Assembly (NCBI GenBank): GCA_001662425.1
Contig: BDDC01001982.1
Location: 1-17,549 of the forward strand
Direction: 5' to 3'
Source of the DNA: Chlamydomonas sphaeroides
Lineage: Eukaryota; Chlorophyta; Chlorophyceae; Chlamydomonadales; Chlamydomonadaceae
DNA length: 17,549 bases
Part shown: piece after piece, positions 1 to 8,672 of the stretch
How positions within the stretch are numbered: the stretch's first letter is position 1
Layout of the letters: each line of letters begins with the position of its first letter
The notes under the pieces: generated by a model
Database searches by the model: none
The model's input: only the letters and a program-made list of their open reading frames with translations
What the model was told of the DNA's origin: nothing
Program-made: the position numbers and the translations under genes

Positions 1-1
1 C

Positions 2-457
2 CTGCCGCCCTCGCCAATGCCGTCACCGCCTCCATCGCCCAGCCCTCCGCCGCCACCGCCGCCATTGCTCCCAGGCCAGACCGCTCCTCCCAGCCCACCA
101 CCCCCAACTCCGCGGCCGCCGCCACCACTATCATTTCTGCCGCCGCTTCCATCACCGTCTCTTCCGTCGCTCAGCCCCCAGCTGCCACAGCTGGCACCCT
201 CACCTCAGCCAAGTCCATGGCCATTAAGCCCACCTCCACCAGTGCCGTCGAACCCAGAGCAAAATTCTCCACCAAACCCGATGTCGCTTCCGCCCCCTCC
301 ACGCACACCGCCGCTACCCAGCCCACGGCCGCCTCGCCCACCCCCGTCAAGGCCGCCAAGCCCTCCGCCATCACCGTCGTTAATCCCAGGGCAAATCGCC
401 CCTGCCGCATCTCCGCCACCCCCGCCGCCGCCAAGCTTGCGGCCGCCTCGCGACCCC
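2..457 (+). other. Extensin-like proline-rich tract
   Basis: This part of exon 1 encodes almost only Pro and Ser with scattered Leu, Thr and Arg, in SPPP/PPPP blocks typical of hydroxyproline-rich glycoproteins. Such tracts are usually hydroxylated and O-glycosylated and form stiff rods. Two PGQ(T/I)AP motifs (71-91 and 386-406) punctuate it, and a third copy of the motif occurs near the membrane helix. Confidence 0.85.
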
Positions 458-3400
458 TGCCTCCTCTGCCAGGACTGCCTCGGCATCATGGCCAGGGTTG
501 CCAACACAGCCGCCTCCGAGACCAATACCGAGGCCAAGGCCGAGGCCTTTGCGATGGCCTGCAGCTTGGTTCCCGACGTTGCAAGGAATCTCTGCAAAGG
601 CATCTACACCACAATCCTGGCCAACACATCTAACATCGCCGCGCGCGCCGGCATGCTGTGCGCAGAGATGGGCGCCTGCGATGCAAAGATTGTTGGGTGC
701 ACCGCGCTCAATGTGACCCGGCTCGGCACGACGGACGACTTCCTGGTTGGCGGTCTGGACCTGTGCGCGGCGGAGGGCGTCCAGGGCGGCCGTAGCACGG
801 ACCTGCGGCTGGCGGCGTCGGAGCGGCAGAGGCTGGCACCCGCCTGCAGCATCTCGGCCAACTGCACCACTGGCCAGGTGTGCGACTTTGAGGACGAGCC
901 GCCGCAGGACTGCATGTGCGTGGACGGGATCGACAAGTGCGCCCCCCTCGGCACCTGCCGCAACTACTGCGACCTCGAGGACACCAGGGAAGCCATATAT
1001 GACCTCAACAGGGGCGGCACCAAGCCGTGCACCCCCGGCGACACATCGGGTTGCGAGGCCGGCGAGGAGTGTGTGGCGGTTGCGGACTGCAAGACCTGGA
1101 AGTGCGACAGCGATACGCAGTCCCTGACCAGGGCAGACTGCGCCAACGTATGCCAGCCCGTAGATATCAGCCTAGTGTCCGCAGCCATCGCGGACAGCGG
1201 CCTGACCGTGAGCTTCACCCTCAGCGCCCACGCTGCGTCGCTCAGCTCCGAGCCCTGCAGCTTGATCTTTGATGCCGCCAGCAGCGCACTGCTCGGCGCC
1301 GGCGCGCTTTGCAGCACCAACAGAAACGTGCTAACAGCACAGCTGACGCCGTCCGCGACACTGCAGGTGCGTGCGGGCCTCATCGTGCTTAGCAAGCGCG
1401 CACGGCATCTGCTATCCGTCCTCGCTCCATCCACTCCGCACACCACCTTGCGGCTGCTTGATTGGCCGCTCTTTGTATGCTTGTTGGTGGCCGCAACACG
1501 CACCTCCCTCCCCGTCGCATGCTGCTTGGGGCACAGGCCGACAACATGATGGTGCTCCGCACAACCGGCTCCAAGCTGGTCGCCGCATTCAACGCCGCCA
1601 TCCCTTTCAAGGGCAGCGCCAGGGTACGTGCCGCAGTGGGCTATCCCAGCGAGCTCAACTCGCACTCATGAGGCGCCTGCCGTGGGCGCTGGCCACAAGC
1701 AATGCAACCCAGCCCAGCTGACCCGTGCCTGCCTTTCTGCCCGCGCTCAATGCTCACAACCACCGGAACAGGTCGCCCGCTGCGCCAGCTGCCCCAACCC
1801 GCGCGCCTCAGTCACCGGCACCAACGCAATAAAGAAAGCGTGCACAGCAGTACTCAACATTGGCGAGCCGGAGCTGCCTTCGTGGGACGCCTCCACCTCC
1901 GTCGACCCCTCGCGCCGCGCCGCCTGGGCCGACGTGGCGTGGTCTGTTGTGGCAGATCGCAGCGGGGATGGTGTCAGCACAGCCACACTGGCAGCCGCCG
2001 CCAACCGGACCAACGCCCGGACGCCAGCCGTCAACCGCCTGCGTCTGACGCTCACGAATGCTGAGGCGGATGCTCTGGCCGACGGTGCTCACCAGCTGAC
2101 CGTGCATCTTGTCTCCTGGCTGGGAACGACCGATAACATGACCATCACCTTCACCAAGTCCAGCACCAGCAGTGCACCGGCCGTGACGGTGGTGGGCGGC
2201 CCCGTGCAAAGCTTCAGCCTGGGCGGCGGCCTCAAGCTGGCGGCCTCGGCGGGCGCGGTGTGCAAGGGTGCGTTGACAAAGGTTGCAGGTCGAGTGCGTG
2301 AGTGCGTAATAAATGTATGGATTGGCTGTATTGACGAGTTTGTGTTGGCTGCATTTGCCCACACTGCCGTCCGTACCCGCCGGCATGCGCTCACCACAGG
2401 CAAAACGCTCGAGTGGAAGTGGACGTCGCCGTGGTCGGGGGTGCCCTCGGACGGCATCCGCAGTCAGGCGCTCTTCGTGGCGCCGCCGGTCACGCTGCTG
2501 CACGGGCAGACAGCTGTGCTGACGGTCGAGGGCAACTACAGAGGAGGTGTGCGCCTATGGTTGCGGCATGCATGCATGCATGCAAGCATGGCTGTCCTGA
2601 TGGCTCGTTCGCTTGCCTCACCACCGCTTGTTACCCACACCCCAACAGATGAGGGCAACTCCGGCACTGCCAGCGTCGTCGTCGTCACTGCCGTTGGCGC
2701 CTCTCCGGTCGCCAGCCTGAGCGGCCCCTCGGGCGTGGTGCCTGACAACGTGCCCATCGTGTTGGACGCCAGGGCCTCCTTCGACCCGGACACCACGCGC
2801 TCGCTGCAGAAGCTGAGCTACCGCTGGGAGTGCCGGCGTGCCGACCACCCCACGCCCTGCTTCACTGGCAGCGCTCAGGTGGGGCGCCGGGTGGTTGCCA
2901 CCTGCGGGCCGCCCTCGTTCACATCAAGCGCAAACATGCAAGTTACGGTGCGTGCCACCGCGCCGCTGCTCCGTACAGACGCCCGCTGCCCTGCTGGCTT
3001 GTGCCTCCCGTTCCGTTCCTGCAGGGCGACCGCGAAACCATATCTGGCGTTTGGAACGTGACCGCCGGCCTGCTGGCGGTGAGTGAGGCTAGTAAGGCCG
3101 CAGGTGCAACCATGCAACCATGCATGCATCCCATTGCGCAAGCTAGTCGGTGTAGCTAGTGGCTGTCGCTGTTTCATGTGCGTCCTATGAGTCGCCAACG
3201 TGTTTTGCCATGTTGAGTCGACGGCTCAGTTCGGTAACAGTAAACACTCGGCAGTGCCGTTGCCGTGGTCCGTCACGGAATTCACAGTATCATGCCACAT
3301 GGCTGCCCCTGCCTCTCCACAGAAAAATGTGCCGCACACCTTCACAGTAACCGTGGTCAAGGCAGTGGCCGCCGGCGCCGCCCCGCTGACATCGACGGCC

Positions 3401-6400
3401 ACCATCTCACTGCGCCCCCGTGACTCGTCCGTGCCCTTCCCCCGCGGCACTTTGATACGGCAGTGCGGCCTGGAGGGTTGCACCGGACCGCACAACACCG
3501 ACCAGCCGCTGACACTATCTCTGGTGCTGGGCGCTGGCTTTGCGGCCTCTACCGTGTCCTGGTCAAGCCCGGAGGTCCCCGGCGTGGCAGGCCTCAGCGC
3601 AGCCTCCTCTGCCACTGATGCCTCTGTCCCGGCCGGCACCCACCTGCTCACCATCCCCGCGAGCATGCTGCCGGCCGGCCGCGTCTCCATCTCCGTGTCC
3701 GCCAAGCTTCTCCTCGGCGGCGTTGAAGGCGAGGCCGTCGTCAGTGTGGCACTGAACACCGCCCCCACATGTACCCTGGCCTCACTGAGCGACTGCCTGA
3801 CGCTGGAGGTTGCCGGCGAGTTCCCCAACGCCACCGTATCTGCGGTCGCGCAAGGCTGGTTCCACGCCTCCGGCATGCTGCGATACGAGTTTGGCGTGCA
3901 GACATCCAGCAACAGCAGCGGCCGTACCACATTCGCCGTACGTCAGCTGGGCCCCTTGAGCATCGCGAGGATCGTCGGTGTGCCCAGGGTGAGGCCGTGG
4001 GGTGAGGCTCGCTAGCTAGCTAGCTAGAGAAGTCCCCTCCATTGGCCAGCGGCATCGAGTACGTTAAGGTGCAGCTGTTGCGTGCTGTGCGGCTCACACA
4101 GACGCGCCTGCTACCCTGACCGCTTGACCCATTGCCAACACGCTCCACACAAACACCCAATCAACAGGGCAATTCCACGGTCTACGTGTGTGCGCTGGAC
4201 AACCTGGGCACGCGCACCTGCGCCACTGGCATCGCAGTTGTGAAGGAGGTTGCATTTTCTTCTGAAGATGCAGCCAAGGCGTTCGAGTCGGTTGACGTTG
4301 AAGCTTTGGCCTCGGTGGGTTACATGGGTAACATGGGTTTCATAGGTTACATGGGTCACATACAAGGTAAGCTACCTGTACTACCTGGGGACCATCAGCG
4401 CGCGGTCGCTCGCACAGCGCATCACCTGACGGGACCCTCTTTCTGGCGCCCCGCATGTTGCCCCCCCACGCCGCCCGCCCAAACCCACAGGCGGGCGACC
4501 AGGGCGCGCTGCTGGCGGCCGCTGCGCAGATGTCCATGGTCGTCGGCTCCGTGGACCCCGCGGCCATGACGCCGGAACAGCAGGCCAAGGTATCGGCTCA
4601 CAGCGCCAGCGTCATTAACGCCATTGTATCCATTGCCGACATGAAGGACCCCGACCAGGTGGGGAGCTTGAGAATCGTACGTCCTGCTGCTTGCGCGCCA
4701 ATGCACGCTGCCTGATGCCACGCTACTCAGTCCTCCCAGAGCGCCTCCCCGAGCGCGCCCAGCGCCCGCCCTGATCCTAATGACGCTTCGGCCGTCTCCC
4801 GCGGGTTGCCCCTTGCAGCGCACCGCCGCCATCTCCGCTTCGGCTGGCATGGCTAAGGGCGCCGCAGCCGTGGCTAGCGACTCCGCACGCACGGTGCGTT
4901 ACCCTGCCCTGCCCTGCTGCCTGCCGTTCGTCGCCGCCATGATGGATTGAAATTCGCCCCTGACGGGGGCTCTCGATGTTTTCCCCTACTCTGCCGCTGG
5001 CACGCCCTGGCGCCCGCACCCTGGCCCTCGCCCCAGGCCTTCAGCATGGCGGCCGAGACGGCCGCCGCCGCCCTCGACAACCTGTCCGGTGCAGGCGCCG
5101 AGGACTTTGCCTCCCAGATGTGTCGCTTGCTGGCGTCATCGCTCCCCAGGCCCACTAGCAATAATGCCAGCCGCCGCAGTACCCTCGAGCACACGGCACT
5201 TCGACGAAAGCTCATCACTGCCCAGACAAGCATCCAGAGCCTGCTGTCAGTCGCCGGCAAGCTGGGCAGCGCCATGGCCTCAAACGTGAGTGTAGGGAGT
5301 GCGCCTGGCCGCGGCCGCACCGCTAGCCTCAGGCTGGCGCCCACTAGATCGCAACCCGTGCTGGCTTGCTGGCCAGCTGGGCCCCATCCACTGGCTTGGC
5401 CCCGTTGCGGCCGCACGGCCAGCATGTGTGGGCTGCGGGGGCCCGTGCCGGCCAGCTGGGCCCCAGTGCCTTGGCCCCGTTGCAAGCACCGATATCTATT
5501 TATCAAAATCAACCCTCACAATAATGCCAATGCAATCCTCCACCGCGCTCCCCTTGCAGGTCATACCCGGTGGCACCCCGGTGGGCTTCGGCGATGGCGG
5601 CGTCTACGGTGCAGTGGGCGCTCCCCCCGCCGGCAGCACCAGTGTGTCACTCGTCATCACCGCGCCGGCGCCCACTGCCACCGCCACCGCCGGCCGCCGG
5701 CGCCAGCTGCTGCAGGCCGCCACCATAACCCCAGCGACGGCACAGCTGGTCGTCGGCAGCGCCGTGATAAGCGTCGCCGTGTCGTACTCGCCCAGCGCTC
5801 AAACAGCGCTGCAGCAGGCGCTGGTGCCGCTACCCGCCGGCGTCGTGGCCATCCGCAGCGGCCTCGTCACCGTCGCCATCAGCGCCACGCCGCAGCCCGC
5901 CCTGGACGGCAGCGCCAGCTACCTGGAGCTCCGCATCCCCGCCACCAGCTTTGACACCACGCTCACGGCAGCGTGCATGAAGTACGACAACGTGGCCAAC
6001 AGCGCCGCAGGCACCCCGACCGCTGCGGGCGCCGCTGGCAGCTCGCCCGCCCGCTTCGTGCGCTACGACGCAGCCGCCGGCACCGTCATCTGCCGTTCGA
6101 CCGAGGCCGGGAGCTACTTTGTGGCTCAGGGCGCGGCGCTGCCGTTGCCGCCCCTGCCCCCGCAATCGTCGCCAGTACCTGGCCAGACCGCGCCTCCACC
6201 GCTGCCACCTTCGCCTTTGCCTCAAAACAACGAGCGTGGCCCCGACACTGCCGTGCCCGGGCCCACCACCGGCGTGAGCCCGGTCCCTAGCCCCGTCGGC
6301 GCTGCTACTGGTGGCGAGCCCAAGAAGAAGAGCAACACCGGCGCCATCATCGGTGGTGTCGTCGGCGGCGTGGTCGGCGGTCTGCTGATCGCAGCCATCG

Positions 6401-6495
6401 TTGCCGTCTGGGTCACACGCCGCCGCGCGCAGCGAGTAGTCGTGCAATCCCGCAACCCGCGACGCCCCGAGGATCCCCAATGCGAGCCGGCGTAG
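2..6495 (+). CDS. Hydroxyproline-rich REJ-domain cell-surface glycoprotein (5' partial, 12 exons visible)
   Basis: Exons read as 2-1366, 1537-1623, 1772-2267, 2400-2546, 2649-2947, 3025-3078, 3323-3988, 4168-4314, 4491-4676, 4819-4893, 5037-5285 and 5560-6495 (TAG at 6493-6495). All joins keep frame; introns 3 and 4 are phase 1, the rest phase 0. About 1,568 residues are visible. The frame is open to the left edge, and the ATG at 17 lies inside the proline tract with no signal peptide, so the true start is upstream. Seen in order: (Ser-Pro)n tract, SapB-like cysteines, Cys-rich segment, REJ-like ectodomain (motifs such as LDARASFDPD, YRWECR and PFPRGTL), Ala-rich helical stretch, GPS-like segment, Pro-rich stalk, one TM helix and a short basic tail. 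Volvocine algae have many HRGP and REJ-like surface proteins. I infer a type I membrane protein of the plasma membrane, flagellar membrane or matrix interface. Ligand and partner are unknown. The exon 9 donor is uncertain (4659 or 4677). Confidence 0.88.
458..685 (+). other. Saposin-B-like six-cysteine module in the surface glycoprotein
   Basis: Directly after the proline tract the cysteines follow the saposin-B pattern: CQDC (C-x2-C), a spacer of about 28 residues to the third Cys, C-x10-C, a spacer of about 21 residues, then C-x5-C ending in MGAC. The intervening sequence is amphipathic, with a possible N-glycosylation site (ANTS). SapB folds are small helical lipid-interacting modules held by three disulfides. 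The call rests on cysteine spacing and the characteristic end (LCAEMGAC); no profile search was possible. Confidence 0.7.
845..1160 (+). other. Cysteine-rich segment preceding the REJ region
   Basis: This stretch is dense in cysteines (for example CMCVDGIDKC, CRNYC, CVAVADC and the final CANVCQ), suggesting a disulfide-knotted extracellular module. I do not recognise a named family. It leads straight into the beta-rich sequence beginning PVDISLV, which I take as the start of the REJ-like ectodomain. Confidence 0.55.
2566..2584. repeat. GCAT tetranucleotide run in intron 4
   Basis: A short (GCAT)n run lies inside the 102-bp intron 4 (2547-2648) of the surface-protein gene. A related CATGCATGC cluster is seen at about 3118-3129 in intron 6. 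Both look like simple-sequence repeats. Confidence 0.7.
4011..4027. repeat. GCTA/CTAG tetranucleotide run in intron 7
   Basis: About four GCTA units lie near the 5' end of intron 7 (3989-4167) of the surface-protein gene. The run is fully self-complementary and introduces stop codons in read-through frames. Confidence 0.8.
4318..4362. repeat. Five-unit 9-bp tandem repeat at the start of intron 8
   Basis: The units GGTTACATG, GGTAACATG, GGTTTCATA, GGTTACATG and GGTCACATA begin 3 bp inside the donor GTGGGT of intron 8 (4315-4490). The 9-bp period keeps a reading frame open through the array (GYMGNMGFIGYMG), but this frame does not match exon 9. Confidence 0.8.
5371..5483. repeat. Imperfect duplicated block in intron 11
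   Basis: Two near copies sharing GGCCAGCTGGGCCCCA and CTTGGCCCCGTTGC lie at 5371-5408 and 5450-5483, separated by about 41 bp, inside intron 11 (5286-5559) of the surface-protein gene. The copies differ by a few bases in the middle. A local duplication is the simplest reading. Confidence 0.75.
5974..6129 (+). other. Degenerate GPS-like segment before the stalk
   Basis: After a beta-rich stretch, two cysteines (codons at 5974 and 6091) bracket a segment ending CRSTEAGSYFVAQ. The layout resembles a GPS motif (Cys...Cys, then an aromatic/aliphatic strand), but the His-Leu-Ser/Thr triad needed for autoproteolysis in GAIN/GPS proteins is absent. The assignment is inferred from position and pattern only. 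Confidence 0.4.
6343..6411 (+). other. Gly-zipper transmembrane helix with short basic cytoplasmic tail
   Basis: The encoded helix begins AIIGGVVGGVVGGLL and continues through AIVAV, with repeated GG spacings typical of tightly packed, often dimerising helices. KKK precedes it, TRRR follows it, and about 25 mainly basic and polar residues lead to the stop at 6493. A PGQTAPP-containing Pro-rich stalk (about 6150-6230) precedes it. Confidence 0.85.
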
Positions 6496-6872
6496 AGCGC
6501 TGCGCAGCCGCAGCGCCCGGCCCGCATATCGCATGCTGCCGCTTAGATAGCCTGCAGCCGTAATGGTGCGGCGCATACCGTACGTGTTTATTTGTACTTG
6601 ATTAATCGAAACCTCAGCCGCCACGCGGCTTGTCCCCTGCCCGATGAGACAGCCTCAAGCAAGCGCCGAACGCGTCAATTCTTCTGTGCGGTATGCGTGC
6701 GACATGCACGCTTGAGCAGCAACAGCCGTGTATCTGGCACCAGTTCAGTGTGTATGTCCGTATGTGCGTGTGCGCCTGCGCACAAGAACAGGTGTCTAAG
6801 GTGTCGTGTCAAGGGAGTGAGGGCGGGCGGCTGCATCGCGCGATGCGGGTCCTTGCCGTGTGTGCAGTGTAG

Positions 6873-6905
6873 TGTAGTAGCAGGGGAGACTCCCCTGTGT
6901 AGTAG
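6873..6905. mobile_element. 17-bp palindrome flanked by 8-bp direct repeats, copy 1
   Basis: CAGGGGAGACTCCCCTG (6881-6897) is two perfect 8-bp inverted arms around one base. It is bracketed by TGTAGTAG at 6873-6880 and 6898-6905. Terminal inverted repeats starting CAGGG and 8-bp target-site duplications are typical of hAT-superfamily DNA transposons. I infer a minimal transposon-derived insertion in the 3' region of the surface-protein gene, with no internal sequence left. Confidence 0.6.
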
Positions 6906-7581
6906 TGTGTGGGGGCGCTGAGCCGCCATCGATGTCAGCGTGCTGCCGAGCACTGCTGTCTGCAGGCTGCTGGGCGGGATCAAGGCGGCGTGCTGGTCAG
7001 CGGTACGTATGCAGGCATCGGATTCAGGATGTGCGCCAGGCGGGCGCTGCCGTGTAGCAAGCGTTGGCTGGGGTATCCGACCCAAGGCGTGCGTTGCGGG
7101 CTCGGTAGCTCGGGACGGTCCGCTAGCTGGTTGTGCGTGGGGCTCTCTCAGGCCCGAGCCGGTGATGACCAGGCAGCAACGTGTCCGTTGAGACGCTGGC
7201 GTTCTGAGATTGTTGCCGTCCTACCGGTAATTGCTGGCGTGGCGCCTGTGCTTTGGCTGCCGGAACGGCCCTTATCCACCCTTCCCCGTACCGCCCGTGA
7301 GCCCTCGTTCAGCGAAACGAATGAACAAGCAGGCTCCCAACAGCACCACCGCGCATGTACAATACCGTGCTGCCTTCGTTCGCGTTCCTCGTCTGCTTAT
7401 GGTTGTAGCGGTCGGTAGGTAGCACCCCCCTCCTGGCCCTCACAGCCGCCGCACGTCCCCCTCGCCCAACGGCCTCCCTCAGCGTGAAAAAGAAGAACAA
7501 AGTCAATGACATATGACCTGTACCTGCAATTCTTTGCGTGTGGTACTGCAGTACGCGTGCCCAGCCAGTTTGTCGCCCAAG

Positions 7582-7614
7582 GGCACGACCAGGGGAGTCT
7601 CCCCTGGGCACGAC
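7582..7614. mobile_element. 17-bp palindrome flanked by 8-bp direct repeats, copy 2
   Basis: CAGGGGAGTCTCCCCTG (7590-7606) is the exact reverse complement of copy 1 (central T instead of A). It is bracketed by a different 8-bp direct repeat, GGCACGAC, at 7582-7589 and 7607-7614. Two independent sites with the same core and distinct 8-bp duplications support mobility rather than local sequence duplication. Confidence 0.6.
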
Positions 7615-8672
7615 TGCGCGCCCCGGCCGCAGCCCTGCCTGGAGCCTGAACGCCGCGTCTGGCGCCGCTGCATCCTGGCAGCGCCTTGGATGGTGGTTCC
7701 ATGTATCTCCTGGTAGTTGACCAGGGCCTCCCACGGAGGAGGGACGCGCGTCCTTGGCTCAGCGGGTTGCCGTGCGCTGCCCAGGCTGAAAGGCGCGCTG
7801 CCGCGTATGGTTTGAGGTTGCTTGCCTCCGAGCAGCGCCGCGGCCGAGGGCCCACCCCGCGCGCCGCCTTGATCCAGGCACATTGGGCACTGGCTGCAGG
7901 TAAGTCCAGCTCATTGTACAAGGCGCCTTCAATGCAACGGAAGCTGCGTGCCTCCCAGGTTGCATCGCCGGGGCCCGTCGCGCCTAGCCGCGGACCCCAC
8001 TCCACGCCAGATCGTCGCGGCTACCACTTCCGTACGACCACCGAGACCACCATCTGCGGCCCCCACCGTAGCCCAGCCCGCACCACGCCCGAGTGCCGTG
8101 CCTCCGCACGCCGGCCCCGCCCAGAAAACCCACGCGCACCTCGCGCGCTTGCAATGCCGCTCGCTCGTTCGTTGTTTGTCGGCACCGGCCCATGTGCGCT
8201 CCGTGTCGCGGATCGCCCCGCACCGCACACCACAGCGCCACCAACCCCCGCACCCTTGCGTCCGGTCCCCAGCAGCGGCAGGCGCGGCGAGCAGTCCGGC
8301 CCGGTGGCGCTGCTCGGTACAGTAGTGTGCAAGGAAGCGGCCTCCACGGGCCCACAGCCAATCGCATAAGCCACGCCACATGTGGGAACCTACGGCAGCG
8401 CAACCCTAGCTGCGGTCCATCGACGTCAATGCTGCTGTTGCGCTGGTACGCACCACCCACCCGGCACCCAGGGCTGCACCGCCACACGGCGCGCCAGGGG
8501 CTCCATACGTGTCACTCACCGCAGGGCCTCGGCCGCCGCTCGATCTCTCATGCTTGCGACCGCAACGGCCAGCACCCGCAAGTCGCGCGCTCGGCCCCGC
8601 GCACTCGGTCCAGAGATCTCGCAGCCCCACCTTCCGTTCCCACCCATTCAGCCACTGAGGGCCCGCGCGTCC

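Larger units (their letters stand above)
1161..4314 (+). other. REJ-type ectodomain, spread over exons 1-8
   Basis: The encoded sequence shows the features of algal receptor-for-egg-jelly-like regions. These include an opening beta segment with C..IFDAASSALLGAGALC, a LEWKW element, a PKD-like LDARASFDPD element, a YRWECR element, WNVTAGLLA, and PFPRGTLIRQC. REJ regions occur in polycystin-1-type proteins and in many volvocine surface proteins. No polycystin channel segment follows; the protein ends after a single TM helix. Confidence 0.7.
6496..8672. other. Convergent intergenic region, no supported gene
   Basis: This 2.2-kb stretch lies between the stop of the surface protein (plus) and the stop of MED13 (minus), so it must hold both 3' UTRs. 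Open frames exist on both strands, but none shows family motifs, splice-consistent continuation or volvocine coding character. I saw no tRNA and, by eye, no canonical algal TGTAA poly(A) signal in the appropriate orientation for either gene. TG-rich simple sequence occurs near 6747-6783. The notable contents are the two 17-bp palindromes listed separately. Confidence 0.6.

Noticed and set aside
17..19. ATG at 17 as the start of the surface-protein gene
   Set aside because: The frame is open to the left edge, the residues before it are also Pro/Ser-rich, and no signal peptide follows, so it is an internal Met.
6881..7606. CRISPR-like or Rho-independent terminator reading of the 17-bp palindromes
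   Set aside because: There are only two copies 0.7 kb apart with no spacers, no T-run follows, and the sequence is eukaryotic; the 8-bp duplications explain them better.
7397..8005. Possible small gene, minus strand, in the convergent intergenic region
   Set aside because: Its composition is unlike the neighbouring coding exons, it shows no recognisable motif, and it runs across the second palindrome and its duplication.
7686..8369. Possible plus-strand gene in the convergent intergenic region
   Set aside because: No domain, no convincing start context and no splice-linked continuation; it probably lies in the MED13 3' UTR.
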